The notes under the pieces are model-generated. The model saw only the letters and a list, made by a program, of their open reading frames with translations, was not told the origin of the DNA and did not search any database. The translations under genes were made by a program, and so were the position numbers. 64,000 nt of DNA from Bryobacterales bacterium (GTDB taxonomy: Bacteria; Acidobacteriota; Terriglobia; Bryobacterales; Bryobacteraceae). Shown piece by piece: positions 50,616 through 57,754 of this stretch. Every line of letters begins with the position of its first letter. The first letter of the stretch is position 1. The stretch is from NCBI GenBank assembly GCA_016721425.1, contig JADKID010000017.1, forward strand, positions 62,001-126,000, given 5' to 3'.

Positions 50616-50960
50616 TCAGAGACTCAGGACGAGGCGAAGCGCTTGCTCGACCTCTTCCATGCGGGCTGGCGGGACGACAGCGGCATGGGGAGCCACCAAG
50701 CGCCCGGGATCGAGAGAGCGGAGTTGGAAGGCCAGAAAGACGGTGTCCTTGGGGAGGCCGGATTCAGCGGCGGTGACACGGACATTGGTGGGATAGTCTC
50801 GGGTAAGATGGGCGGCATCCGTACCGACGATGACAGAGATGACGAGGGGTTGGCGGTTGATCGAATCGGCCGAGACGACGAGGACGGGGCGGTAGCCGGA
50901 CTGTTCACGGCCCTGGATGGGATCGAGATTGACGAAGTGGATCTGGCCGCGGGCGATCAT
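50616..50960 (-). CDS. mazF: PemK/MazF family toxin
   Basis: MazF toxins are endoribonucleases that cut mRNA at short motifs. The 114-residue product has the fold markers RGQIHFVNLDPIQGREQSG, then YRPVLVVSAD (with the conserved Arg) and the central strand ISVIVGTDAA, followed by SGLPKDTVFLAFQLRSLDPGRL, typical of the PemK superfamily. It overlaps the antitoxin gene by ATGA and is encoded after it, as is usual. Confidence 0.93.
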   Translation of the reverse strand: MIARGQIHFVNLDPIQGREQSGYRPVLVVSADSINRQPLVISVIVGTDAAHLTRDYPTNVRVTAAESGLPKDTVFLAFQLRSLDPGRLVAPHAAVVPPARMEEVEQALRLVLSL

Positions 50961-51250
50961 CGGCGGAGTCCATCCATGGCGGCGGCATCAAATTCGGCGC
51001 TAATCGCTGTGGAGGCGGCCTGGATGCCCGGATCCGCCGCCATCTCACGCATGGCTTCGTCAAAAGCCAGGGCTTGGCGATGGGCGATGTATTCGCGGAG
51101 CGAGGCAGCGACCAGCTGATTCAGATTGTGGGCAAGTTCGGGGGGCGCGCAGGCCAGGACATCGTCCACCAGTTGCCGCGGCAGCGCGACGCTGCGGCGA
51201 ATGAGTTGGCGATTGGCCGCAGCATGGGAACGGCGCGCGCTTTTGTCCAT
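50957..51250 (-). CDS. Antitoxin of the MazF-type module
   Basis: This is a 97-residue protein with an N-terminal ribbon-helix-helix-like DNA-binding part (IRRSVALPRQLVDDVLA, followed by NLNQLVAASLREYIAHR) and an acidic C-terminal tail that would bind and block the toxin. The start is ATG at 51250; a GTG two codons upstream (51256) is also possible. It lies directly after a palindromic site that it probably binds. Confidence 0.85.
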   Translation of the reverse strand: MDKSARRSHAAANRQLIRRSVALPRQLVDDVLACAPPELAHNLNQLVAASLREYIAHRQALAFDEAMREMAADPGIQAASTAISAEFDAAAMDGLRR

Positions 51251-51264
51251 GCACACAGTTTCTC

Positions 51265-51277
51265 ACACGAATCGTGT
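51265..51277. promoter_or_regulatory. Palindromic operator candidate for the MazF-type module
   Basis: ACACGA-A-TCGTGT is a perfect palindrome with six-base arms and a one-base centre, 15 bases upstream of the antitoxin ATG. Toxin-antitoxin RHH proteins typically bind such a site and repress their own promoter. The flanking base pair does not extend the symmetry. Confidence 0.55.
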
Positions 51278-51429
51278 TTTTCTAGTGGTGCATGCTGAGG
51301 TTAAGCATCGGAGTTTCCTGGAAACGAGAATCTCGGCGTCGTGCGCAAGACTGCCGGAGCGGTGCGCCGAGCGCGAGCACGGACGCGCGGGGGCGGCTGG
51401 CGGGCCGCCACCCGGAAATCAGCGCGGGA

Positions 51430-52794
51430 TCAGGCCCCCACGGACGGCAACCCGGCCAGCGCCATGGCCAGTTCCGATTCGTCGTAGGTCACGTCCGTGA
51501 GATTGCCGGCGAAGTAATCCATATACGCCTGCATGTCGAAGTGGCCGTGGCCGCAGAGGTTGAAGAGGATCGTCTCGCTCTTGCCCTCTTCCTTGCAGCG
51601 TAGCGCTTCCTTGATGGCGCCGCGGACGGCGTGGTTGGCCTCCGGGGCAGGCAGAATACCTTCGGTACGGCCGAAGAGGACACCGGCCTCGAAGCAGGCG
51701 AGTTGCGGGACGGAGGTGGGCTCCAGCAGACCCAGCCGGGCGCAATGGCTCACCAGCGGCGCCATGCCGTGGTAGCGCAGGCCGCCGGCGTGGAAGCCGG
51801 GCGGCGTAAAGGTGCTGCCCAGAGTGTGCATTTTGGTGAGCGGCGTGAGGTGGGCGGTGTCGCCGAAATCGTAAGCATAGCGTCCCTTGGTTAGGGACGG
51901 GCAGGCCGCAGGCTCCACCGCGACGATGCGGGGCTTGGGGCCGCCGCGCAGGCCACTGCCGATGAAGGGGAAGGCGATGCCGGCGAAGTTGGAGCCGCCA
52001 CCGGTGCAGCCCACCACGACGTCGGGGTAGTCGCCCGCCATTTCGAGCTGGAGCATGGCTTCCTGCCCGATGACGGTCTGGTGGAGCAGCACGTGGTTGA
52101 GCACGCTGCCGAGGGCGTATTTGGTGTCGTCGCGCTGCACCACGGTCTCAACCGCTTCGCTGATGGCGATGCCCAGGCTGCCGGGATGATCGGGCCGTTC
52201 GGCCAGAATCGCCCTGCCGCAGACGGTCTCATTCGAGGGCGACGCGGTGCAGCGCGCGCCGTAGGTCTCCATCAGCGCGCGGCGATACGGCTTCTGGTTG
52301 TAGGAGACGCGCACCATGAAGATCTCGATCTCCAGGCCGAAGAACGAGCCGGCCAAGGCGAGGGAGGAGCCCCACTGCCCTGCCCCGGTCTCAGTCACGA
52401 TACGCTTGACTCCGGCTTCTTTGTTGAAGAACGCCTGGGGGACGGCGGAGTTGGGCTTGTGCGAGCCGGCCGGGCTGACGCCCTCGTACTTGTAATAGAT
52501 CTTGGCGGGCGTATCGAGCGCCTTTTCCAGGCGGCGGGCGCGGTAGAGCGGGCTGGGGCGCCACTGGCGGTAGATGGCGCGGACAGGCTCGGGAATCTCG
52601 ATCTCGCGCTCGGTGGAGACCTCTTGCATGATCAGGCTCATGGGGAAGAGCGGGGCGAGGTCATCGGGACCCACCGGCTGGAGTGTGCCGGGGTGCAGCA
52701 CTGGTGGCGGCGGCACCGGCAGATCGGCAACCAGGTTGTACCAGTGCTTGGGGAGATGGGTCTCGTCGAGAACGTATTTGATGGTGTCGGCCAT
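51430..52794 (-). CDS. trpB: Tryptophan synthase beta-like enzyme, TrpB2 type
   Basis: This PLP enzyme makes tryptophan from indole and serine. The 454-residue product belongs to the longer TrpB2 group: it has the extended N terminus (HLPKHWYNLVADLPVPPPP), the PLP lysine Lys113 in GSHKPNSA, the catalytic glutamate region ETGAGQWGSSLA, the phosphate loop GCTGGGSNFAG, and a C-terminal CGHGHFD. TrpB2 commonly works without a TrpA partner, and none is present here. A ribosome binding site GAAGGAG precedes the ATG. Confidence 0.94.
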   Translation of the reverse strand: MADTIKYVLDETHLPKHWYNLVADLPVPPPPVLHPGTLQPVGPDDLAPLFPMSLIMQEVSTEREIEIPEPVRAIYRQWRPSPLYRARRLEKALDTPAKIYYKYEGVSPAGSHKPNSAVPQAFFNKEAGVKRIVTETGAGQWGSSLALAGSFFGLEIEIFMVRVSYNQKPYRRALMETYGARCTASPSNETVCGRAILAERPDHPGSLGIAISEAVETVVQRDDTKYALGSVLNHVLLHQTVIGQEAMLQLEMAGDYPDVVVGCTGGGSNFAGIAFPFIGSGLRGGPKPRIVAVEPAACPSLTKGRYAYDFGDTAHLTPLTKMHTLGSTFTPPGFHAGGLRYHGMAPLVSHCARLGLLEPTSVPQLACFEAGVLFGRTEGILPAPEANHAVRGAIKEALRCKEEGKSETILFNLCGHGHFDMQAYMDYFAGNLTDVTYDESELAMALAGLPSVGA

Positions 52795-52871
52795 GGGTAC
52801 TCCTTCGAAGGGGAAACCGAGAGTGTATCAAGCTCAGGAGGGCATAGAATAGTGGCGAGGAAATTTCGACT

Positions 52872-54329
52872 ATGAGATCCGTTGTCCTGCTGGCTCTTCT
52901 CTCCTGTTCCGTGGTGATGGCGCAGGCGCCGCCGAAGATCAAGACACTGCTGATCACGGGCGGGGCCGTGGGCGGACACGACTGGAAAACCGTGTCGCCG
53001 CTGCTGAAGAAGGCGCTGGAAGACACCGGCCGCTTCGACGTGCGCGTGACGGAGGAGTTTCGCGGGGCGGGCCCGGAGACGCTGGAAGGCTACGATCTGG
53101 TGGTGTTGAACTACTATGACGGCCGGAAGAAAGAGCTGTGGTGGGGCGACCGCGCGCAGAATGCGCTGCTGGATTATGTGAAGTCGGGCAAGGGTCTGGT
53201 GATGTACCACTTCTCGACGGCGGCCTTCGACGGCTGGGCCGAATATGAGAAGCTGAGCGGCGGCAACTGGCGGCCGAACAACGGGCACCATTCGCCGGGG
53301 CACAATTTCGAAGTGGACGTGAAGGACGCCGATCACCCGATCACCAAGGGACTAAAGAAGAAGTTCCGTCAGCCGGCCGACGAGCTGTACGCCAACCTGA
53401 AGTGGCAACCGGCGGGCACATACCAAGTGCTGGCGACGGCATGGGACGAGCACAAGCTCTACGACGGCAAGGCGAAGCAGCCCACTCCGGGCGAGGGCTT
53501 GCACCAGCCCATGCTGTGGACTCTGGAATACGGCAAGGGGCGGGTCTATGGAAACGCGTTGGGCCACGACGGTCCGGCGGTGAAGACGCCCGCATTTGTG
53601 GTGACCTTCACGCGCGGGGCGGAATGGGCCGCAACGGGCGCGGTGACGCTGCCGATCCCGTGGGAGATGGCCGAGGGCGGCAAGCGCCCGGCCGATCAGC
53701 CGCGCGTGGTAACTCCGGGCATGGGCGCGGCGCCGCCTTCCGATGCGGTGGTGTTGTTCAACGGCAAAGATATGACCGGCTGGGTGAAGAAAGGCGGCGA
53801 GCCCTCGGGCTGCGCGGCGGTGAAGAGCGAGATGTCCTGCCGGACCGGCGCGGGCGATGCCTACACGACGGCGAAGTTCCGCGGGGCGCAGATTCATCTG
53901 GAGTACTTCATCCCTGCGATGCCGCAGCAGAAGGACCAGTTGAAGGGCAACAGCGGCATCTATCTGCAGGGCGTCACGGAGTTGCAGGTGCTCGATGGAT
54001 ATGAGAATCCGACTTATCCGACGGGCATCGTGGGCGCGGTGTACAACCAGTACCCGCCGCTCGTGAATGCGTCGCGCAAGCCGGAGCAGTGGCAGAGCTA
54101 CGACATCGTGTATCACGCGCCCAAGTGCAATGACCGCGGCCAGGAGTTGGAGCCGGGCTGGGTGACGGTATTGCTGAACGGCGTGCTGGTGCAGGACCGC
54201 TCCGTGCTGCGTTTCCGCAAAGGAATGTGCGAGCCGGGTCCGCTGATGCTGCAGGATCACTCCGGATTCAAGGGCGCGCCGGACACGACGATGAAGTGGC
54301 GGAACCTCTGGTACCGGCCGCTAGAATAG
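52872..54329 (+). CDS. Secreted ThuA-DUF1080 fusion protein
   Basis: The 485-residue product has a signal peptide (MRSVVLLALLSCSVVMAQ). Residues 22-255 form a ThuA trehalose-utilisation-type domain (TLLITGGAVGGHDWKTVSPLL, YDLVVLNYYDG, GKGLVMYHFSTAAF, MLWTLEYGKGRVYGNALGHDG), and residues 290-485 form a DUF1080 concanavalin-like domain (VVLFNGKDMTGW, GNSGIYLQGVTELQVLDGYEN, FRKGMCEPGPLMLQDH). This combination is a common secreted sugar-degradation protein in this phylum. The ThuA part is related to glutaminase-like folds, but the usual Cys nucleophile is not evident. Confidence 0.92.
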   Translation: MRSVVLLALLSCSVVMAQAPPKIKTLLITGGAVGGHDWKTVSPLLKKALEDTGRFDVRVTEEFRGAGPETLEGYDLVVLNYYDGRKKELWWGDRAQNALLDYVKSGKGLVMYHFSTAAFDGWAEYEKLSGGNWRPNNGHHSPGHNFEVDVKDADHPITKGLKKKFRQPADELYANLKWQPAGTYQVLATAWDEHKLYDGKAKQPTPGEGLHQPMLWTLEYGKGRVYGNALGHDGPAVKTPAFVVTFTRGAEWAATGAVTLPIPWEMAEGGKRPADQPRVVTPGMGAAPPSDAVVLFNGKDMTGWVKKGGEPSGCAAVKSEMSCRTGAGDAYTTAKFRGAQIHLEYFIPAMPQQKDQLKGNSGIYLQGVTELQVLDGYENPTYPTGIVGAVYNQYPPLVNASRKPEQWQSYDIVYHAPKCNDRGQELEPGWVTVLLNGVLVQDRSVLRFRKGMCEPGPLMLQDHSGFKGAPDTTMKWRNLWYRPLE

Positions 54330-54332
54330 GGC

Positions 54333-54680
54333 ATGTCCCAGTACATTGAATTCCTGCAGGAGTGGCTGGCGCCGCTCGGGGAGATCACTGCGCGCGCGAT
54401 GTTCGGCGGGCATTGCCTATACTGCGACGGCTTGGTGTTCGCGCTGGTGGCGAGCCAGGAGGTGTTTCTGAAGGTGGATGCAGAGACGCGTCCGACCTAT
54501 GAAGCGATCGGCGCGCGGCCCTTCCAGCCGTTTCCGGACAAGCCGGAAGTGATGCAGTATTACCCGCCGCCGCCGGAGTTTTTCGATAACTCTGACGTGA
54601 TGCTGGAGTGGGGCCGGGCGGCGGTGGAAGTGGCGCGGCGGGCGAAGGCCAAGCGGCCGGTGAAACGGCTGAAGAAGTAG
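54333..54680 (+). CDS. TfoX/Sxy N-terminal domain protein
   Basis: The 115-residue product is a single TfoX N-terminal domain: LAPLGEITARAMFGGHCLYCDGLVFALV, then VFLKVDAETRPTYEAIGARPF, and MQYYPPPPEFFDNSDVMLEWGRAAVEVARR. Full-length TfoX regulates competence in some Proteobacteria, but one-domain forms have no assigned role. It starts three bases after the ThuA-DUF1080 stop, and the two are probably co-transcribed. The C terminus is basic (KAKRPVKRLKK). Confidence 0.92.
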   Translation: MSQYIEFLQEWLAPLGEITARAMFGGHCLYCDGLVFALVASQEVFLKVDAETRPTYEAIGARPFQPFPDKPEVMQYYPPPPEFFDNSDVMLEWGRAAVEVARRAKAKRPVKRLKK

Positions 54681-54696
54681 TAATCGATCCGAGGTG

Positions 54697-54905
54697 TTGG
54701 CGCGCCAGATCGAGTTCGTAGGCGCTCCGGAGGTTCGTCCATCGGTGCGTGTGCCAGCCAGTGTCCTGATAGACCCGTGACGTCAGGAAGGCTGAAGCCC
54801 TACGGCAGCACCACCCGTTTCCCCGTGCGGGCCGACTCGCGCGCCGCGGAGAGAAGCTCCGTCACAATCATGTTGTCTTCCAGCGAAGAGAGCCCGGCGG
54901 GCAAA
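54697..54905. repeat. Decayed direct duplicate of the HigBA region and of the oxidoreductase 3' end
   Basis: This stretch repeats, in shortened form, sequence that recurs at about 55001-55730. Part one (54697-54735) matches higA codons at 55001-55047 (AGATCGAGTTCGTAGGCGCT). Part two (54743-54760) resembles the higA start near 55227. Part three (54768-54786) keeps the ATAGAC...GTGACGTCA operator region at 55561. Part four (54792-54900) matches the last ~36 codons of the oxidoreductase gene at 55618-55727 almost base for base (ACCCGTTTCCCCGTGCGGGC). The copy has internal deletions and no open gene. Confidence 0.75.
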
Positions 54906-54934
54906 ACGACGGAAGAATCCCGGATGAACATCGC

Positions 54935-55243
54935 TTATGCCGAATGTTGCAGTTGCACCGTGTCGCTGCGCCTTGGTATTCGCTGAATCGCTTTCCCCAG
55001 GAGTTGGCGCGCGAGATCGAGTTCGTAGGCGCTCTGGAGGTTCATCCAGAAGTCCGCCGACATGCCGAAGTACTGGCCGAGGCGCAAGGCCGTGTCGGCC
55101 GTCAGGTTCCGCTTCCCGGCCAGGATCTGATAGAGCCGGTTGGGTGGCACCTCGATGACATCGGCCAGCCTTTTCGCCGACAGGCCAATTTCGTCCAACT
55201 CGTCACCGAGGATCTCTCCGGGATGGATCGGTGTGCGTGCCAT
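54935..55243 (-). CDS. higA: HigA family antitoxin
   Basis: The 102-residue product is an HTH (XRE-type) antitoxin of the HigA group: RTPIHPGEILGDELDEIGLS at the N terminus, then AKRLADVIEVPPNRLYQILAG and RNLTADTALRLGQYFGMSADFW. It neutralises the toxin encoded 14 bases upstream, and with it represses the operon promoter. The toxin-first order is the usual one for HigBA. Confidence 0.94.
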   Translation of the reverse strand: MARTPIHPGEILGDELDEIGLSAKRLADVIEVPPNRLYQILAGKRNLTADTALRLGQYFGMSADFWMNLQSAYELDLARQLLGKAIQRIPRRSDTVQLQHSA

Positions 55244-55257
55244 GGCAATCTCCTTCG

Positions 55258-55542
55258 TCAGTGGTAGTCTACGATCTCTACGTTTGATGGACCGGGGTCA
55301 TTCGTTGGCCAGTGGAAACAGATGCGCCACTGGTCATTGATCCGAATGGAATACTGCCCCCTGCGGCTTCCCTTCAGGGCTTCCAAGCGGTTTGAGTTGA
55401 GCGCGGCAAGATCGGACAGCGACGTAGCGGCATCGAGGATCCTCAGTCGCTTGTCAGCCTGCCTCCGAAATGGCTCCCACTGGCGCACCTGCAGGCCAGC
55501 TTCGAATCGTTCCGTGTTCCGGTCGCGATAGCTCCTGATCAT
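55258..55542 (-). CDS. higB: HigB (RelE/ParE superfamily) toxin
   Basis: The 94-residue product has the RelE-like fold signature of ribosome-dependent mRNA interferases: ADKRLRILDAATSLSDLAAL, LEALKGSRRGQYSIRIND and QWRICFHWP, followed by NVEIVDYH. The HigB-type R-x-x-Q-Y-S-I-R-I-N-x-Q-W-R-I-C-F is intact, so the toxin is probably functional. Expression is likely autoregulated through the palindrome in its promoter. Confidence 0.94.
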   Translation of the reverse strand: MIRSYRDRNTERFEAGLQVRQWEPFRRQADKRLRILDAATSLSDLAALNSNRLEALKGSRRGQYSIRINDQWRICFHWPTNDPGPSNVEIVDYH

Positions 55543-55557
55543 TCAACCCTGAATACC

Positions 55558-55586
55558 AGTATAGACGAGTGACGTCACGCGTACAA
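55558..55586 (-). promoter_or_regulatory. higBA promoter with operator palindrome in the spacer
   Basis: On the minus strand, TTGTAC (55586-55581) and TATACT (55563-55558) are separated by exactly 17 bases, giving a plausible sigma-70 promoter with start about 10 bases ahead of the higB ATG. The spacer contains the perfect palindrome GTGACGTCAC (55569-55578), well placed for repression by the HigBA complex. Confidence 0.6.
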
Positions 55587-55624
55587 GACTGCTGAGAGAG
55601 ATCAACGCACGGCGGGCTGAAACG

Positions 55625-56698
55625 CTACGGCAGCACAACCCGTTTCCCCGTGCGGGCCGACTCGCGCGCCGCGGAGAGAATCTCCGTCACAATCATGTTG
55701 TTTTCCAGCGAAGAGAGCCCGGCCGGCTTCAGCGTGCCGCGGGCGATGGCGGTGAGGTAGGAGATGGAGTCGCGCTCATCGGCGGGAAGTTCCTCGGGGG
55801 CACGGGTCTCCTCCTGGGCACCGGGCAGACGCGTACGCAGCGTTGCGCCGCCCACGGCCACGGCGTAGGCCTTCTGCGCATACACCTCGAAATCCTTGCG
55901 GTTGAAGGGCCAGTTCCAGGAGCCCTCGATGATCCCCTGAGCGCGCGGGTATTCCACCAGGATGGTGGCCTCATCATCGGTGTTGGGATAGATGGCGGGC
56001 TTGATGCGCTGGGTGAGGGCGGTGACGGAGAGGGGCCGTTGATTGTCCATCATCCAGGTCATCAGATTAGCGCCGTAGCAGCCGAAATCAAACAGCGCGC
56101 CGCCGCCGCCCTTGGCCGGATCCGTGAGCCAGTTGAAGAACTCCGGCGGAGTGTTGATCTCCTTCGGTCCCTGGTGGCCATCCATGGCGACCATCTTGCG
56201 GATCTCGCCGCCGGCGGCCTGCTGCTTGAGGAGTTTGTAGAGTGCGCCGTGGCTGCGGTACCACGTGGTTTCGTAGTTGACGATCACGGGGATGTTGGCC
56301 TGTTTCGCTGCTCTCTGAATGCGGCGGGCGTGCTCCATGGAGACGGCCAGGGGTTTCTCCATCATGACGGGCAGGCGGCGGGCGGCGGAGATTTCGACGA
56401 TCTCGGCGTGGTCGAATGTATTGCTGAAGGAGGCCACGGCTTCGGGCTTGGTTTTGTCGAGCAGTTTGGCGAGATCGGTGGAGAAGATCTCGATGGGCAG
56501 GCCGTACTTGGCGGCGTACTTACGGTGGAGAGCAGGGTCCGGATCGGAGACGCCGACGATCTCGACATCGCGGCCTTTCACCTGCCGGAAAAAGCCATCG
56601 ACGTGGCCGTGAACGAGGCCGGCGATGACAACGCGCAGAGGGGCGGCGGAGAGCATGGAAGCTGTGGCAATCAGGAGAGCGGCTCGGAGTAGGTGCAC
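55625..56698 (-). CDS. Gfo/Idh/MocA family oxidoreductase
   Basis: The 357-residue product has a Rossmann-like N-terminal domain (RVVIAGLVHGHVDGFF, VEIVGVSDPDPALHRKYA), the EKP motif in MMEKPLAVSMEHAR and the C-terminal substrate domain (WFNWLTDPAKGGGGALFDFGCYG). The nucleotide loop reads G-L-V-H-G-H rather than the usual G-x-G-x-x-G, so cofactor binding may differ. The start is a GTG at 56698 with a signal-like hydrophobic stretch (LLRAALLIATASMLSA); longer starts would overlap the DUF1028 gene. Its last codons are repeated at 54792-54900. Confidence 0.9.
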   Translation of the reverse strand: MHLLRAALLIATASMLSAAPLRVVIAGLVHGHVDGFFRQVKGRDVEIVGVSDPDPALHRKYAAKYGLPIEIFSTDLAKLLDKTKPEAVASFSNTFDHAEIVEISAARRLPVMMEKPLAVSMEHARRIQRAAKQANIPVIVNYETTWYRSHGALYKLLKQQAAGGEIRKMVAMDGHQGPKEINTPPEFFNWLTDPAKGGGGALFDFGCYGANLMTWMMDNQRPLSVTALTQRIKPAIYPNTDDEATILVEYPRAQGIIEGSWNWPFNRKDFEVYAQKAYAVAVGGATLRTRLPGAQEETRAPEELPADERDSISYLTAIARGTLKPAGLSSLENNMIVTEILSAARESARTGKRVVLP

Positions 56699-56738
56699 CG
56701 TGGAATGATAGCGCTGTCGGGCGGCCGGATGGGGCCCG

Positions 56739-57689
56739 CTATTGAACCAGCCGCCGCAGCACCGCCGGATCGCCTGGCAGCAACCCCGCCTTGGGCAGGC
56801 GCCGCGTGAGCTCCTTCCAATTGGCGTCACCGGCGAAGACACGGCGGAGCAGCGGCAGGGCGTCGTCGATCCGGTTCATGTTGACCAGCGCGACGGCGTG
56901 CCAGAACTCCATCTCGAGGTTGCCCGGCACCAGCGCGGCGGCAGCACGGTATTCGGTGAGGGCGCGCTGGTTGTCGTTGGCCTCCACGGCCAGGTCGCCG
57001 GCATTCATGTGGTTGTAGGCGCGCTGCAGCGTCACCAGGCGGCGCAGCTCGGCGATGGGCTCCTTGTTGTCGTCCACGCGCAGATCGAAGAGGCGGTCCA
57101 CCCAGGGCTTGCCGGTGGATTTGGCGCTCACCACTATGAGCGCGGCGGACTGACTGCCTCGAATATCTCCGCCGGCAGCCTGGGCGGCAGCCAGCGCGGC
57201 GAGCATCCGCTCAGCCAAATCACCCTTCGTCGAAGAAAAGGCCTGGGCCATGGCCGGCCACACCGTGGCGTTGAGCATCATATTGGCCTGCACGGAGAAG
57301 CCGTCGCCCGTGACGTGGCCGGCCAGCTCGATGTTCTTGCCGCCGGTGTGGGCGGCGATGCGGCCCTGCGTATCGACAATGGCCACCTGGCGCACCGCGC
57401 TGCCGTCGTCGCCGGCCAGCAGGGCGCGCAGTGTCTCCGGCGCGGACTTGCCGGTGCGCAGCATCTCCAGGCCCAGCTTGCCGTAGCTGGGATCGACAAA
57501 CGATTGCGTGGCGATGGCCCCCACTCCAGCCTCGGCCCACGGCACGATGGCCCCGACGGAGAACCAGTGGGATTGCACCGCCACGCCCATCTGGCCGGTG
57601 ACAGAATCGCGGGCGACGATGGAATACGTGTGGACGGGGCGCTGGGCAAAAAGGGAAACGCAAGCCAGCATGAAGAAGACGAGACGCAT
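56739..57689 (-). CDS. Secreted DUF1028 family protein
   Basis: The 316-residue product has a signal peptide (MRLVFFMLACVSLFAQ) and the DUF1028 fold (Ntn-hydrolase-like): YSIVARDSVTGQMGVAVQSHWFSVG, EAGVGAIATQSFVDPSYGKLGLEM, VDTQGRIAAHTG, and QANMMLNATVWPAMAQAF. A C-terminal part from about residue 220 (AYNHMNAGDLAVEANDNQRA) has two TPR-like helical pairs. The catalytic activity of DUF1028 proteins is not established. It is divergent from the FkbH-type gene and followed by the oxidoreductase. Confidence 0.9.
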   Translation of the reverse strand: MRLVFFMLACVSLFAQRPVHTYSIVARDSVTGQMGVAVQSHWFSVGAIVPWAEAGVGAIATQSFVDPSYGKLGLEMLRTGKSAPETLRALLAGDDGSAVRQVAIVDTQGRIAAHTGGKNIELAGHVTGDGFSVQANMMLNATVWPAMAQAFSSTKGDLAERMLAALAAAQAAGGDIRGSQSAALIVVSAKSTGKPWVDRLFDLRVDDNKEPIAELRRLVTLQRAYNHMNAGDLAVEANDNQRALTEYRAAAALVPGNLEMEFWHAVALVNMNRIDDALPLLRRVFAGDANWKELTRRLPKAGLLPGDPAVLRRLVQ

Positions 57690-57733
57690 GAAAACCAGGA
57701 TACGGCGTAATGTGCCGGTGGGCGCCCTAGCGA

Positions 57734-57739
57734 TACAAT
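57734..57739 (+). promoter_or_regulatory. Candidate -10 element for the FkbH-like gene cluster
   Basis: TACAAT matches the -10 consensus at five of six bases, 15 bases upstream of the GTG start. The expected -35 position (57711-57716, TGTGCC) is weak, and no ribosome binding site precedes the GTG, so a very short leader or an activator-dependent promoter is possible. Confidence 0.3.
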
Positions 57740-57754
57740 GTTGGTTTCTAGCCA

